A stretch of DNA of 64,000 nt from positions 186,001 through 250,000 of the forward strand of contig NW_020126823.1 of assembly GCF_002994745.2 (NCBI RefSeq), given 5' to 3'. Below are positions 47,455 through 58,882 of the stretch, in pieces. Made by a program: the position numbers and the translations under genes. Every line of letters starts with the position of its first letter. The stretch's first letter is position 1. Origin of the DNA: Rosa chinensis. Lineage: Eukaryota > Streptophyta > Magnoliopsida > Rosales > Rosaceae. The notes under the pieces were generated by a model, which did no database searches, was not told where the DNA came from, and saw only the letters and a program-made list of their open reading frames with translations.

Positions 47455-49399
47455 GAAGACGTTAAAACCAAGCGCTACTTGGGAGGCAACCCATGCAAAT
47501 CAGATTTGCTTTCTTTATCCTTATCTTTTATTTTTCGTTTTTTTGCTTTTTGTTTTATAGTTATTTTCGTAAATTCCATCCCTAAATACTTAAGTGTTTC
47601 ATTGCATGCTTTTAATTGATTACATTGAGGACAATGCAATATTTAAGTGTGGGGGAAGGGATTTATACTTTTGTTTTGAGTCATATTTTGAGTCATATAT
47701 TGAAAAATACAAAAAAATTGAAAAATGTCAAAAATTTAAAAATTTTCGTTGCTTTTGTTTTTGTTTTGAGTCTTAGGATGCCCTTTCAACTGTCTAGGAT
47801 GATTCTATATCTCTGAAATCATGACTAAAAGAGGATCACAAAATTGAGATGATTTTAAATGGTATTCTTTGGTTAATTGAGATATATGAAAAATGTATGC
47901 ATGTGTAGTGGATATGGATTTCGAAACTTTGGTACAGAAAATATGAGCATGTTAAGATAAGTTTTGATTCATAAAGCCCATGTGAGATATTTGAGCCATG
48001 TCCCTTTTTCTTGGAGTAAAAATCGAAAATATATATTCTTAATTTCTTGGCGATATTTTGATGATCTCATTATTCTTTCACTTGATTGATTGCTTGCCAT
48101 AGATTAAGTTTGATGGACTAGAGAATGCTAGAATTCACTCTTGTGCTTGTTGAGACGTTATATCAATACATGGCCCTGATTCTGGAAGGGATAGAGGCAC
48201 CCTAGGATTACCACCATTGCCAAATAAACTGTGTCCCCATTTGTGCCCGTCGTGGGACCCCCTAGATAAGCCCTTTGAGCCTACATTAAGCCTTTTCATT
48301 CATCACCCTTAAAACCCTTAACCATGAAGCTTAGTATAGTTACAACCCTACCCTTTGTTCTAAGAACTTAGTGGAGCTATCTTTTGAGACATACTACGTG
48401 GGTTTGGTGCTAAGGATGGAAATTGAGAAGAGGTTAAAGTTCAAGTGTGGGGGTAGACTTGTCCATAAAGAAAAAAATATGTGAAAGCCGTGAAAAATGA
48501 AAAGAAAGAAAAAAATTGTACGGCTAGAAAAGAAAAGAAAGAAATATTTATGGATTTTAGTCCCCCATACTTAGTGATTTTGGAGTTTACTTTGAACTGA
48601 AGGCTCACTACAGAAAAATTTGGCCTTTGTCCATCACTATAGTTCAGGGGAAGTTTACAATGAAGATTGGGCCCAACATGAAGACATTAGGCCCTTTTAT
48701 GTTACCTCTAGGGAAAGTGACGTTTTTGCAATGCATTGGTGGATTTCTTGAGGTCTCTACATCTACATGTGCTCTGCTAGGTTTTTAGGACACTTTGATA
48801 AATCCTTACCTTTCATTTCTTTAAACCTTGAGCCTTAGCCCCATTACAAACCTTGAGAAGACCTTCTTGATCCTTAAGATGGGACAGCCCTTGATGTGGA
48901 GATGAGTTACAAGAGTTGAACCTATGGCTTGGGTCCATCTGTGCAAGTAGTTGGTATCCTTCATGAGATCTTTAAAGAAAATTATACATGTGCTTTCGTT
49001 TCTTGAATTATGTGATATACTTGCTATCTTTCACATATACTTGAGTGTATAAGCTTTTAAGCATTGCCATGATCTGAGAGAAGAAAGAGTGGATATAACT
49101 TGTGAGGATTTGAATCATACTTGTTTGAAGCATGCTTAACAGAAACCATCACCATTGTTCCAACCAAGTCCTACTTGTGTATATGTAACTTATGTGTTTT
49201 AATTAACTCTCGAATGCCTAAACATTTATTCTTGGTGAAGTGCTAATCTTGGTGTTGTGAAAGTAAGAGATTGCTGAGACAAAAAGTTGAAGGGCTATAG
49301 AGTCTGTTTCGTGTCAAGTCTTTAATTTTCGTTGAGTCTTAGTATGTGTCTTAGTGTGATTTTGCTAAGGGACTAGCAAAAGCTAAGTGTGGGGGAATT
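47455..49399 (+). other. 3' spacer of element F with purine tract
   Basis: It starts with AAGCGCTACTTGGGAGGCAACCC (47469-47491), then a non-coding spacer with GTGCCCGTCGTGGGAC at 48243-48258, ending in the purine tract GTGTGGGGGAATT. It is the sense-strand view of the spacer seen inverted in A to E. No gene is seen. Confidence 0.82.
49360..49399 (+). promoter_or_regulatory. Hairpin and polypurine tract of element F
   Basis: Arms TTTTGCTA (49360-49367) and TAGCAAAA (49374-49381) with loop AGGGAC, then GTGGGGGAATT directly before the LTR start at 49400. The second-family copies G and I have the same hairpin with a different purine tract, GTGGGGTAGT. Confidence 0.82.
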
Positions 49400-50034
49400 T
49401 GATAGGAGCATTTTAATGCGACGTTTTAACTGCATTTCCCTACATTTTCTGCGTTATTTCCTTAATAAAACTCTGTTTAGGAAAGTTTCCATTCTTTGAT
49501 TGGGAAAGTTCCTATTTGTAGAAAGTTTCTATTTTTGTAGTTTCTATTTATCATTTCTAGTAAGTTTCCATTTTCGGTAGTTTCTATTTGTCATTTTTAG
49601 AAAGTTTCCCATTTTCAGTTTAGGAAAGTTGCCATTTTTCATTTTAGGAAAGTTTCTATTTTTCTTACTAGTTTCTATTTTCAGGACCTCCGAGCTAGAA
49701 AGTGGAAATGAACTCATAAATGGAAAGAGGAGCTTGCGAACTACAAGGGGAGCAAAGATGAAGTACAAAGGGAAGCACAAATGAGCAGAAATGAAGAAAA
49801 GAAGTTTTCCTGGTCCAACCAGGAAACCCTGTCCAAAGAGGAAAGCTGGCCAAAACAAGACTCTTGAGCCAACCAAGAATGGAGATCGAATTAATGAAGT
49901 ACATGGCATGAGGGAAGCTTCTTGAAGACTCTAGATGATGACATGGCATAAAGGTGACGCATGGAGGCCCAAAAACTCTCAAGACTTGTTGGATTTTCGG
50001 CTACTTGGATAAAAGCCCACAAAGGCCCATGGAA

Positions 50035-50059
50035 CTAGGGTTTGTGACGCAAACCCTAG
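50035..50059 (+). repeat. Perfect inverted telobox repeat in the LTR
   Basis: CTAGGGTTTG, then TGACG, then CAAACCCTAG: ten-base arms around a TGACG core. A's right LTR has the same structure with arms TTAGGGTTTG and CAAACCCTAA (26065-26089). It lies about 560 bases upstream of the TATA box. Confidence 0.75.
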
Positions 50060-50618
50060 CCCTAAAGATGTTTTGCCGTGAAATCCTAGAGAGAAACAAG
50101 GAAGATGACGTGGAAAATCAGGAAATAATAAAGAAGATTTTGGTGGAGATTTTCTAGGGAGATTTTCTTGGAATGAGATATTCTTGGAAGAGTTATCTTG
50201 AGCCTTTGCCGTTTAAAGAGAGAGAGAAGCTAGGGATTGCCGTGAGAAATACAAGGAAGGAGAGAGAATTGCCGTGTGAATCAAGAAGTAAACAAAGAGA
50301 TTTCGGCAAAAAGATTTCCTAGAGAGTTTTAAGGAAAGAGAAAAAGGTGGAGACCAAGAAAAGCTTAAATGGAGTCTAGATTCATTCCTAGAATTCCTAA
50401 AGGAAGTTGGCCGAAATTAAACAAGAAAAATCAGAAATTATCTCAAGGAATTTCGGCAATATTTCTAGGGAATTAAAAGAGAATTTTGTGATTGGTTGCA
50501 CCACCTCATAGGGCTTATGTGGCATGCTATCATTGGAGGAAACTATGTGGCATTTTCAGATTAATTCCATGGAAAATAAAGAAGAAATTCACGGCTTGAA
50601 GACCTAGAAGCCGTCCCC

Positions 50619-50626
50619 TATATATT
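50619..50626 (+). promoter_or_regulatory. Probable TATA box in element F LTR
   Basis: TATATATT in the context CCGTCCCCTATATATTCC. A CCAAT complement (ATTGG) lies about 130 bases upstream. Position and context are shared by all first-family LTRs. Confidence 0.7.
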
Positions 50627-51766
50627 CCTCTCTTCTCTCAACGTCAAGGAGTTCCTAGTTCCACTTTTGCGTTTACACTTTGAAGAAAAATCAGAAAACT
50701 CTCTCTAGCCTAGCCGTGTTCATCTCCATCCTCTAGGGCAACCACGAAGTTCAAGCAAGGCCAAGGAAGAAGAGGTCAAGCCGTGCACATCATCCATCAC
50801 CATCCTTGAAGATTGCTTTCGAAATTCAAGAGACCATTCATCACTTCATTCATCTCATCTTCATCACGGTGTAATCTGATTCTCCTTGTACCTTTGCTTT
50901 GTATTTTCGTTGGTTTTGCCTTAGTTGACACATATGTATGAACAAGTGTTGTTTTCTGAAATTTTATGATTAATTGTTAATTTTCAGATTCATATATTGT
51001 GATTTATGGTTGCTTTTGTGTGAGTGTTTGATTAAATTTGCATGATAGAAATCTTTTGTATGATAATCTTGAATGGTTCGAAACATTTAGGGTTTTTATG
51101 TGAATGTTGCTACGAATTTGAGAACATGGATCAACTTTTTGGTTTTGTGTTCTTGAATCGATAAGTAGTAAAGGTTTTGTACAAAAACTGAATTTAATCA
51201 AAGAAGATTGCAATTAGGTGAACTTTTTCATACTAAGTTGCACATTTGAGTTGATAGCCTTTCTAGGTGCTTAATGCATTAAACATGACATGATTGACTA
51301 GCTTTCTAGGGTTTGATTGCATGTTTGATAGGATTAATCTAGGTGCTTTCGCTTAGGTTAATTAGCATTGAAAGTAAAATATGGGAAATTGTTTGCTTTT
51401 GAACGTTTCACATGATCAATTCCTCTTGCATGACTATGATGAACAATGATGAACTTGAATCAATTTTAATCATGAGTTTCGACTTTGATCTTTGTTCTTG
51501 CATCCCATTTATATTTTTATGTTTTTGCATTTTAATTATTTTCTTAACTTAGTTTAATTTTCGAAAACCAAAATCAAAAATATTCCCCCCTTTTTCGTAA
51601 TATATGTCTATATTGTGTAAATAATATACTTTGTTTTAATTTTAATTGTTTAATTGTTTGACAATGACAGGTGTACCCTCAATCCCCGGAATAGAACGAT
51701 CCCTATTTATTCTATACTACTAATGACATTTCAGGGTTAAATTGGTCGCTCCCAAAAGCGACATCA

Positions 51767-53464
51767 GGGAGGCAACCCATTTCAACCGAAGCTGTGAAGG
51801 AGCCATCAACGAGAGTTTGAAATTTCTATCCCTTCACTTGCTTAGGTTGAATTGTACTTGTGTCTTTGTTTATTGTTTGTTTATTTTACCCTTCCCTTAA
51901 AAAAAAAAAAAAAAAAAATTTCTATGGTTTTTTTTAGTGTTTTTTTTTTTTTGTTTTGTTTGCTTGAGTCTTAGGATGCCCCTAACGTCTAGGATGAACA
52001 TGTCTCTGAATTCATGGCTGAAGGTTTTCACAATCGAAATAGGACTTAATTGAATTTTGTGGTTAATCGACATTGTAATGCTTGTATGAAGATTTGAGAT
52101 AGGATTGTAACTTGGTTCATTAAGCATGCTAGGATTAAGTCTGATTCATTTTACCCTAAGTGAGCTATTGAGCTAAAATACTTTCTTTTCGAGTGCTTAT
52201 TGATAAATTCAAAATTTCATGGCTGTATTTGCAAAACCTCATCATTCTTTGAAAATCCAATGATCATGTGCCATAGATTTTAATGGACTAGAGAGTACTA
52301 GAACTCGGCTGTTGTGACTGTCAAAACTTGTATGCCATAATATGCACTGATCCTGGATAGGATAGAAGGCATTAGGGTAACCACCATAGCCAAACAAGCA
52401 TGTGTCCCCAACTGTGCCCGTCGTGGGACTCCTTAGAATGAACCCCTTTGAGCCTACGTTGAAAACCTTTGTTTCATCACCCTCACTACCCTACCATGAG
52501 CTTAGTACAGGATATCTCTACCCTTGTCTTAGGGACTTAGTAGAGCATGACATAGTATGTAGGGGTGACGATGACAGACAAGTGTGGGGCGGGGAAAATC
52601 CAAGAAAAAAAAAAAAAAAATTTTGCCGTAAAAATGAAAATGAAAAGAAAGAAAGAAAAGCGGCAAAAGAGGAGGCAAATTGAAAAGAAAACTCTTAGGA
52701 AATTGTTGAACTGTGGTTTTGGACTTTCAAATTTGTAGAAGGCTCAAAGTTGAAAATTATGCCTTTGTCCATTCCCATGTTGGTTAGAGTGATGGTTTGG
52801 CCCAAAACAATGATATTTGGTCTGCAAAAATGATGACATAAGGTGGTCCTTATATGCTCTGCTAGGTCCTTAGGATTTTTGTATCCTTAATCTTCATTTC
52901 GAAAACCCTAGCTTAGCCCCATTACAACCTGTTTTAAGTGCTGACTTGATCCTTGAGATGGGCAGTCTTTGGTTAGTGGAGTCAGGTACGCAGTCGAGCT
53001 TATGGTTTAGGTCCATTTGTGCACTTAGTCATTTCATGAGGTCTTTAAAAAATTCTTCACAAAATGCGTTTATTGATGAAATATGCAAGCTGTTTGTTGC
53101 CTTACAATTTATTCTCTTTGCATATACTGGAGAGTGAAGCTTTTAAGCATAGCCATTTCTGAGAGAAAAATCGAGAGTATGCCCTGTGAGTTTGGATTGG
53201 ACTTGTTCGAAACATGCTATCATTCACTGTATAACTTAAGTTCTCCATATCTTGCTTAGTCATATGAATGTCACAGGTTTATTAACCATGGAATTATCTA
53301 TGCAATTTTGATTAAGTGTTTAACGTGAAAGCCATGAGTTTGGAGTCTCTGAGACAACAGTTAGGGGAAGTAGAGTCATTTACTTGTTTTTTTTTGTTGA
53401 GTCGTTGTTTTGTTTTGTATTTTTGTTTTGCTAAGGGACTAGCAAAAGCTATGTGTGGGGTAGT
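51767..53464 (+). other. 3' spacer of second-family element G, with purine tract
   Basis: It begins inside the conserved GGGAGGCAACCC motif, directly after F's LTR, so F inserted there. It contains GTGCCCGTCGTGGGAC at 52414-52429, the hairpin TTTTGCTA/TAGCAAAA at 53426-53447 and the purine tract GTGTGGGGTAGT. A 93-codon frame at 52402-52683 is shared with the inverted copy at 59604-59951, but it lies over the conserved non-coding block and has no recognisable domain. I treat it as chance. G's gag and 5' part are absent. Confidence 0.8.
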
Positions 53465-55206
53465 TGATAGGAGCAAAAAAGTGTGACAATATTATTAATT
53501 ATGTGCCTCATTTTAGCCTTATTTCTCCCTTAGTTTAGTGTTTTGAGTCATTAAGTCATTTTGAAAGTCTTGTTGAGTGTTTGGAGTGAAATAGGCGGAA
53601 AAAGTAAAATTCATGAAAAATCCTAGCTGGATCAGGATTCCTAACTGTCAACTATTTTTGCGGTCTTTACATTTTAATTCCCTTTATTTTCTCTAGAAAA
53701 TTCTGATATTCTCCTGCTTGTTGTAGGAAACGTTGCCTGGTTGAACTCTTGGAAACAGCAATGATGGAGTCATAAAATAAAGCATTAAGATATTTGACCA
53801 AGCAATGAAGAAGGGAAATAAAGGAGAAAAGACGTTTTCAGTTGAGGAATAAAAGTGAAAGACGTTTCAGCTGGAAAATAAATAAGAGAAAAGATGTTTT
53901 CAGTTGAGGAATAAAAGAAAAAGATGTTTCAGCTGGAAAAATAAATAAGAGAAAGACGTTTCAGCTTGGAAATTAAAGGAATTGCCCCATTATGAGAGGA
54001 GTTAAGGCCATAAAGGAAGACGTTTCAGTTGGGAAAGCCAACCAATGCTCCCCTATAAATAGGCAACGTCCAGAACAGAATTAGCATCACTTCCCAGCCA
54101 AGATCACTTCCCAGCCAAGATAATTCATTGCCTATCACTTCCCAGCCAAGATCATTCCAAGACTACCCAATTCACTCCTCAAACCTCCATTCTCCTACAA
54201 GACCGTGACCACCATCCATCCATCAATCTACAAAGCTCTAAGGCGCTGAGTCAAGGACGCTCCACCACCATAGTAGAGACGAGTTCATCACCTTGTTGCT
54301 AAGCCGCTGAGGAAAGCTTCAAAGTGTAACTATGACTCTACTTATAATTTTTGTTTCGGTTTTGTGTGTTTCAATTTGCGAGTTGTGTAATTGGAGACAT
54401 GGAATTTTCAGAATATTTTTATTAATATTTTTGAGATTTTCAGTTTATTATTGAGTTAATTTCGAGAATTCTTTTATGATGCATGTTACAATCTTGTGCC
54501 CTTTTACGTGTTTAGGTAATTTTCAGAGTTAGGTTCATAAGTTTACATGCTAAAATAACGGTGAGAGTTCTTGTGTGTTTTCTTAATTTGCCAAGAAGTA
54601 ATTGTTATTTGTTAAAACGCTGAGTTAAACAAGTAGCAATTAGTTCTAAAAAGTGGTAAAAACTATGTTCAATGGTTAAACGATTCTGGAAATTACGTGT
54701 TAAATTCTATGTCTAATGGTTAATTTGCACGTGTGAGTTGATTCGAGGGTTAGATAATACTACTAGTTAAGAGAATTACTGCTGAGTGTTTTCGAAAATT
54801 AGTAGTATTAGGCTTGGTAAGGACTTTCCCGATTCAAGCCTACATTAGAATGAATCAGATAAGTGGATTGATCCGCTGAGGCTTTTCATTTAGGCTCTTA
54901 TCTAGGCATTAAAGATGGGCACATTTTTGTAGCATGTTGAAATGAATTTGCTGTTTTTACACTTAGTAATTTCCGAGTGGTATTGGTCTAGGTTAGGGAA
55001 GTCGATCATTGTATATAGTTTTATTTGTTTTGTTTTTATTTTAAGTAGATTAGAAACCAAATTTCAAAACCCCCCATTTTATTCTTTTATTTGTTAATTG
55101 ACCTTTTTGTGTAGGTGTACCCTAAAATCCCCGGACTGAACGATCCCTGCTTATCCTATACTGACAACTACATTTTGCAGGGTTAAATTGTGAGGCTATT
55201 TCAGCC
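53465..55206 (+). repeat. LTR of element G (second family)
   Basis: It starts TGATAGGAGCAAAAAAGTG and runs to CTATTTCAGCC, lacking the final GCATCA seen at 62973-62978. U3 has a tandem array around GACGTTTTCAGTTG (53835-54020). The TATA box is at 54054. U5 holds ATCCCCGGACTGAACGATCC, like the first family. The first 540 bases recur at 55365. Confidence 0.9.
54054..54061 (+). promoter_or_regulatory. TATA box of second-family LTR
   Basis: TATAAATA in CCCCTATAAATAGGC, a near-ideal plant TATA box, just downstream of the U3 tandem repeats. The inverted copy is at 58256-58263. Confidence 0.75.
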
Positions 55207-55364
55207 TATTGTAAATTGTGAAGCATATTGTAAATTGTATATGTGTTTCACTTAAATAGGCAACGTTCCAGTACCACTTTGTGACTTAGTATGTTAATAC
55301 TCCCTAGGCGGGAGTACTAGAGTCATTTTATTCTTAGGTTGAGACCCTAAGTGTGGGGTAGTTG
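55207..55364 (+). other. 158-bp insert between two second-family LTRs
   Basis: It begins with a short direct repeat (ATTGTAAATTGTGAAGCAT, ATTGTAAATTGT), holds AAATAGGCAACGTTCCAG, resembling the LTR sequence after the TATA box, and an inverted repeat TACTCCC/GGGAGTA. It ends in a purine tract, AAGTGTGGGGTAGT. There is no primer site, so it is not a normal internal region; most likely the remnant of one. Confidence 0.6.
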
Positions 55365-55903
55365 ATAGGAGCAAAAAAGTGTGACGATATTATTAATTAT
55401 GTGCCTCATTTTAGCCTTATTTCTCCCTTAGTTTAGTGTTTTGAGTCATTAAGTCATTTTGAAAGTCTTGTTGAGTGTTTGGAGTGAAATAGGCGGAAAA
55501 AGTAAAATTCATGAAAAATCCTAGCTGGATCAGGATTCCTAACTGTCAACTATTTTTGCGGTCTTTACATTTTAATTTCCCTTTATTTTCTCTAGAAAAT
55601 TCTGATATTCTCCTGCTTGTTGTAGGAAACGTTGCCTGGTTGAACTCTTGGAAACAGCAATGATGGAGTCATAAAATAAAGCATTAAGATATTTGACCAA
55701 GCAATGAAGAAGGGAAATAAAGGAGAAAAGATGTTTTCAGTTGAGGAATAAAAGAAAAAGATGTTATCCGCTGGAAAATAAATAAGAGAAAGACGTTTTC
55801 AGTTGGGGAATAAAGGAGAAAAGACGTTTTCAGTTGAGGAATAAAAGAAAAAGATGTTTCAGCTGGAAAAATAAATAAGAGAAAGATGTTTCAGCTTGGA
55901 AAT
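55365..55903 (+). repeat. Truncated second-family LTR (U3 part)
   Basis: It matches 53465-53975, with a rearranged U3 tandem array, and stops at CAGCTTGGAAAT, where H begins. Beyond H the sequence continues as an inverted LTR of the same family. Confidence 0.85.
55899..55903. repeat. Target-site duplication GAAAT, left copy (H)
   Basis: GAAAT directly precedes TGATGCGG of H and recurs directly after H's CTTATCA end, at 58233-58237. Confidence 0.85.
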
Positions 55904-56100
55904 TGATGCGGCTAAAATAGCCTCACAATTTAACCCTGCAAAATGTAGTTGTTAGTATAGGATAAGCAGGGATCGTTCAGTCCGGGGATTGTAGGGTACA
56001 CCTAAACAAAAGGGTCAATTTAAATTAGTAATTAATAAAACAAATATTAACAAGTATTTATCTACAAATTTACACAAGAAAACAACCATAAAAAGGGGGG

Positions 56101-56969
56101 ATTCAGAATTCTAATTGCACTTAATGATTCATATTTAATGTTGACGGATGCTCTTCAGTATTAACGTGATGTTTTATATGAAATATTTTGAGTTACGGAC
56201 TTTTCCTAACTTAGGAGATTCAAAAGAAGAATTAAAGTGGTACTCGATCTCTTCAGACTTGTACTTCGAATTCATTTCTGATATTTAGTGTTGGCACGAT
56301 TTTAGGTTGTTTAGATTGAAATAATTCATTGCATGTTGATATGGTTTGGAAATTCTGATTTGAGTGTGAAGAAGTTGATCACATGTATATATTTATCTTT
56401 TTGTTTTATTAAAAATTGATGCGGCTAAAATAGCCTCACAATTTAACCCTGCAAAATGTAGTTGTTAGTATAGGATAAGCAGGGATCGTTCAGTCCGGGG
56501 ATTGTAGGGTACACCTAAACAAAAAGGTCAATTTAAATTAGTAATTAATAAAACAAATATTAACAAGTATTTATCTACAAATTTACACAAGAAACAACCA
56601 TAAAAAGGGGGATTCAACTTTTGGTTTCTAAGTTCCTACGAAATAAAACAAAAAGATAAATATATACATGTGATCGACTTCTTCACACTCAAATCAGAAT
56701 TTCCAAACCATATCAACATGCAATGAATTATTTCAACATGCAATGAATTATTTCAATCTAAACAACCTAAAATCGTGCCAACACTAAATATCATAAATGA
56801 ATTCGAAGTACAAGTCTGAAGAGATCGAGCACCACTTTAATTCTTCTTTAATCTCCTAAGTTAGGAAAAGTCCATAACTTAAAATATTTCATATAAAACA
56901 TCACGTTAATACTGAAGAGCATCCGTCAACATTAAATATGAATCATTAAGTGCAATTAGAATTCTGAAT
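56101..56969. repeat. Inverted repeat inside H
   Basis: The left arm (about 56101-56410) is the reverse complement of about 56643-56969. For example, ATTCAGAATTCTAATTGC faces GCAATTAGAATTCTGAAT. The right arm also has a 20-base tandem duplication, AACATGCAATGAATTATTTC, that the left arm lacks. The spacer includes the second TGATGCGG LTR end. Confidence 0.85.
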
Positions 56970-57557
56970 TCAAACATGTATGCATCTATAAGAAGTTACA
57001 AACGCACAAACATGTAGCATATAATCTCGACCATTGTACATAGCCTTTACCACTTCAATTTATGCCCCAAAACGATTAGGTGAATTAGAACACAAATTTG
57101 GCTTTATTAACCTGCAGATTAACATAGTTATTCAACCAAAATCATATGATTAAAGATATAAAGGATGGCACAAAATCAGATTATAAAGATATCATAAACA
57201 AATCAAGAACATAAAGAAACAAATCTGAAAATTACTAACATAAACTCATTCTCAACAAAAATCCAATTCCAATAATAAAGCTCATAATCAAAATCTGAAA
57301 TTCAATACTAAAGAGTACGAAAACAGAAATAAGGGCCATGAATTACACTTTTTGATCTTCAAGGAAGCTTGGAGAACGTCAAGAGAACACAAGGCTTGGC
57401 CTTCAAGAACATGAACAGCCTTGGAGAAGTCCGAAAGCTCTTCACGACAAGAGGCTTTTTCTGAATATTTGGAGAGGGTTTTGGAGAGAAGAGAGCTAAG
57501 CTAATGAACTGAATTTTGTATGAAGAAGTGATGATTTTGAAGTAGAGAATGGCTGCT

Positions 57558-57565
57558 ATTTATAG
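57558..57565 (-). promoter_or_regulatory. Probable TATA box of H
   Basis: TATAAATA on the minus strand (CACTATAAATAGCAGCC), placed like those of the other second-family-like LTRs. Confidence 0.65.
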
Positions 57566-58232
57566 TGGAATTCTCATCTCTTGTGATGCAATCATGGCCA
57601 ATCATCTTGAGGTGATTTCTCCTCCAAATTTGCTTGATTTTCTCATGACAAAGTCTTGATTTTTCTGATCTCTTTTCCCCTCAATGACTCATTGTATATT
57701 CCTTGAATAGTGACCAGATACATCCCTTATTCCTCTCCTTTGATTTGCACTAATTTCTTCTTCTAATTGTGCACATAATGAACTCCTACAATCAAGAAAA
57801 ATCAGAATTTAATTAGTGTTATAATCAATAGTAAATAAGATAATCAATAATAAATATTGAATATAAACACTCCCTTTTATCTCCCTGAATTCTTCATGAT
57901 TTTTCCTTTAAGTTTTCCTTGAATACATCACTCAAGAGTTCTTAATGGGATGGACTCTTTTTAAAATAAGAAAATCAGAAATTAGAAAGTTTAAAAGAAG
58001 AAAGTTTCCTAAAACAAAATAGGAAATATTTCCTAAAATGAAAGAGGAAAGTTTCTAAAATAACTCATCCTTCATTTACTCTCATTTTTGTTCTTTTTCG
58101 CTTGTTTTCTCCATTTCAGTCCTTGAAGTACCTAAAAACATAAACTATGTTATAATTATTAATTTTAAGAGAATAACTTAGCAAAATGAGGGAAAATACA
58201 TAATTAAAATGTCACACTTTGTGCTCTTATCA

Positions 58233-58882
58233 GAAATTCAGTTCTGGACGTTGCCTATTTATAGGGGAGCATTGGTTGGCTTTCCCAACTGAAACGTCTT
58301 CTTTATGGCCTTAACTCCTCTCATAATGGGGCAATTCCTTTAATTTCCAAGCTGAAACGTCTTTCTCTTATTTATTTTTCCAGCTGAAACATCTTTTTCT
58401 TTTATTCCTCAACTGAAAACGTCTTTTCTCCTTTATTCCCCAACTGAAAACGTCTTTCTCTTATTTATTTTCCAGCTGAAACATCTTTCTCTTTTATTCC
58501 TCAACTGAAAACATCTTTTCTCCTTTATTTCCCTTCTTCATTGCTTGGTCAAATATCTTAATGCTTTATTTTATGACTCCATCATTGCTGTTTCCAAGAG
58601 TTCAACCAGGCAACGTTTCCTACAACAAGCAGGAGAATATCAGAATTTTCTAGAGAAAATAAAGGGAAATTAAAATGTAAAGACCGCAAAAATAGTTGAC
58701 AGTTAGGAATCCTGATCCAGCTAGGATTTTTCATGAATTTTACTTTTTCCGCCTATTTCACTCCAAACACTCAACAAGACTTTCAAAATGACTTAATGAC
58801 TCAAAACACTAAACTAAGGGAGAAATAAGGCTAAAATGAGGCACATAATTAATAATATTGTCACACTTTTTTGCTCCTATCA
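58233..58882 (-). repeat. 3' LTR of element I, U3 part only
   Basis: A minus-strand second-family LTR ending GCTCCTATCA at 58882, with TATA at 58256-58263 and the GACGTTTTCAG tandem array (58290-58530). It stops just past the TATA region; U5 is missing. It is the inverted counterpart of 55365-55903, and H sits between them. Confidence 0.87.

Larger units (their letters stand above)
46135..51766 (+). mobile_element. Element F: gag-only Athila derivative (TR-GAG-like), 5' truncated
   Basis: The first plus-strand element in the window. It has gag from codon 2 of the MASIREL segment, a fusion into the region just after the former pol stop, a 1.9 kb 3' spacer, a purine tract and a complete 3' LTR. 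The 5' LTR, leader and gag start are missing, ending exactly at E's LTR. If E inserted here, GCATC would be the duplication. Protease, RT and integrase are absent. Confidence 0.88.
49400..51766 (+). repeat. 3' LTR of element F
   Basis: 2367 bp, from TGATAGGAGC to GCGACATCA. Its U3 resembles A's 3' LTR (AAGACTCTTGAGCC in sense) with an extra insert of about 90 bp near 49877-49968. U5 carries ATCCCCGGAATAGAACG, complementary in part to the primer site. It is directly followed by GGGAG of element G's spacer. Confidence 0.93.
55904..58232 (-). mobile_element. H: rearranged solo-LTR-like insertion of a third LTR type
   Basis: It is bounded by TGATGCGGCT and GCTCTTATCA and flanked by GAAAT on both sides. 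A normal LTR spans 56417-58232 (1816 bp): U3 begins at the right, the TATA box is at 57558 and U5 ends CCGCATCA. The extra 513 bp at the left repeats the U5 end (55904-56100) and then carries an inverted copy of an inner LTR segment. U5 resembles the second family while U3 differs. No internal genes are present. Confidence 0.8.

Noticed and set aside
52402..52683. Shared frame in the second-family spacer (also 59604-59951), which could suggest an env remnant or small protein
   Set aside because: It overlaps the non-coding block that is also conserved in first-family spacers in other frames, ends in Lys-rich low-complexity sequence and has no signal peptide or membrane segment.
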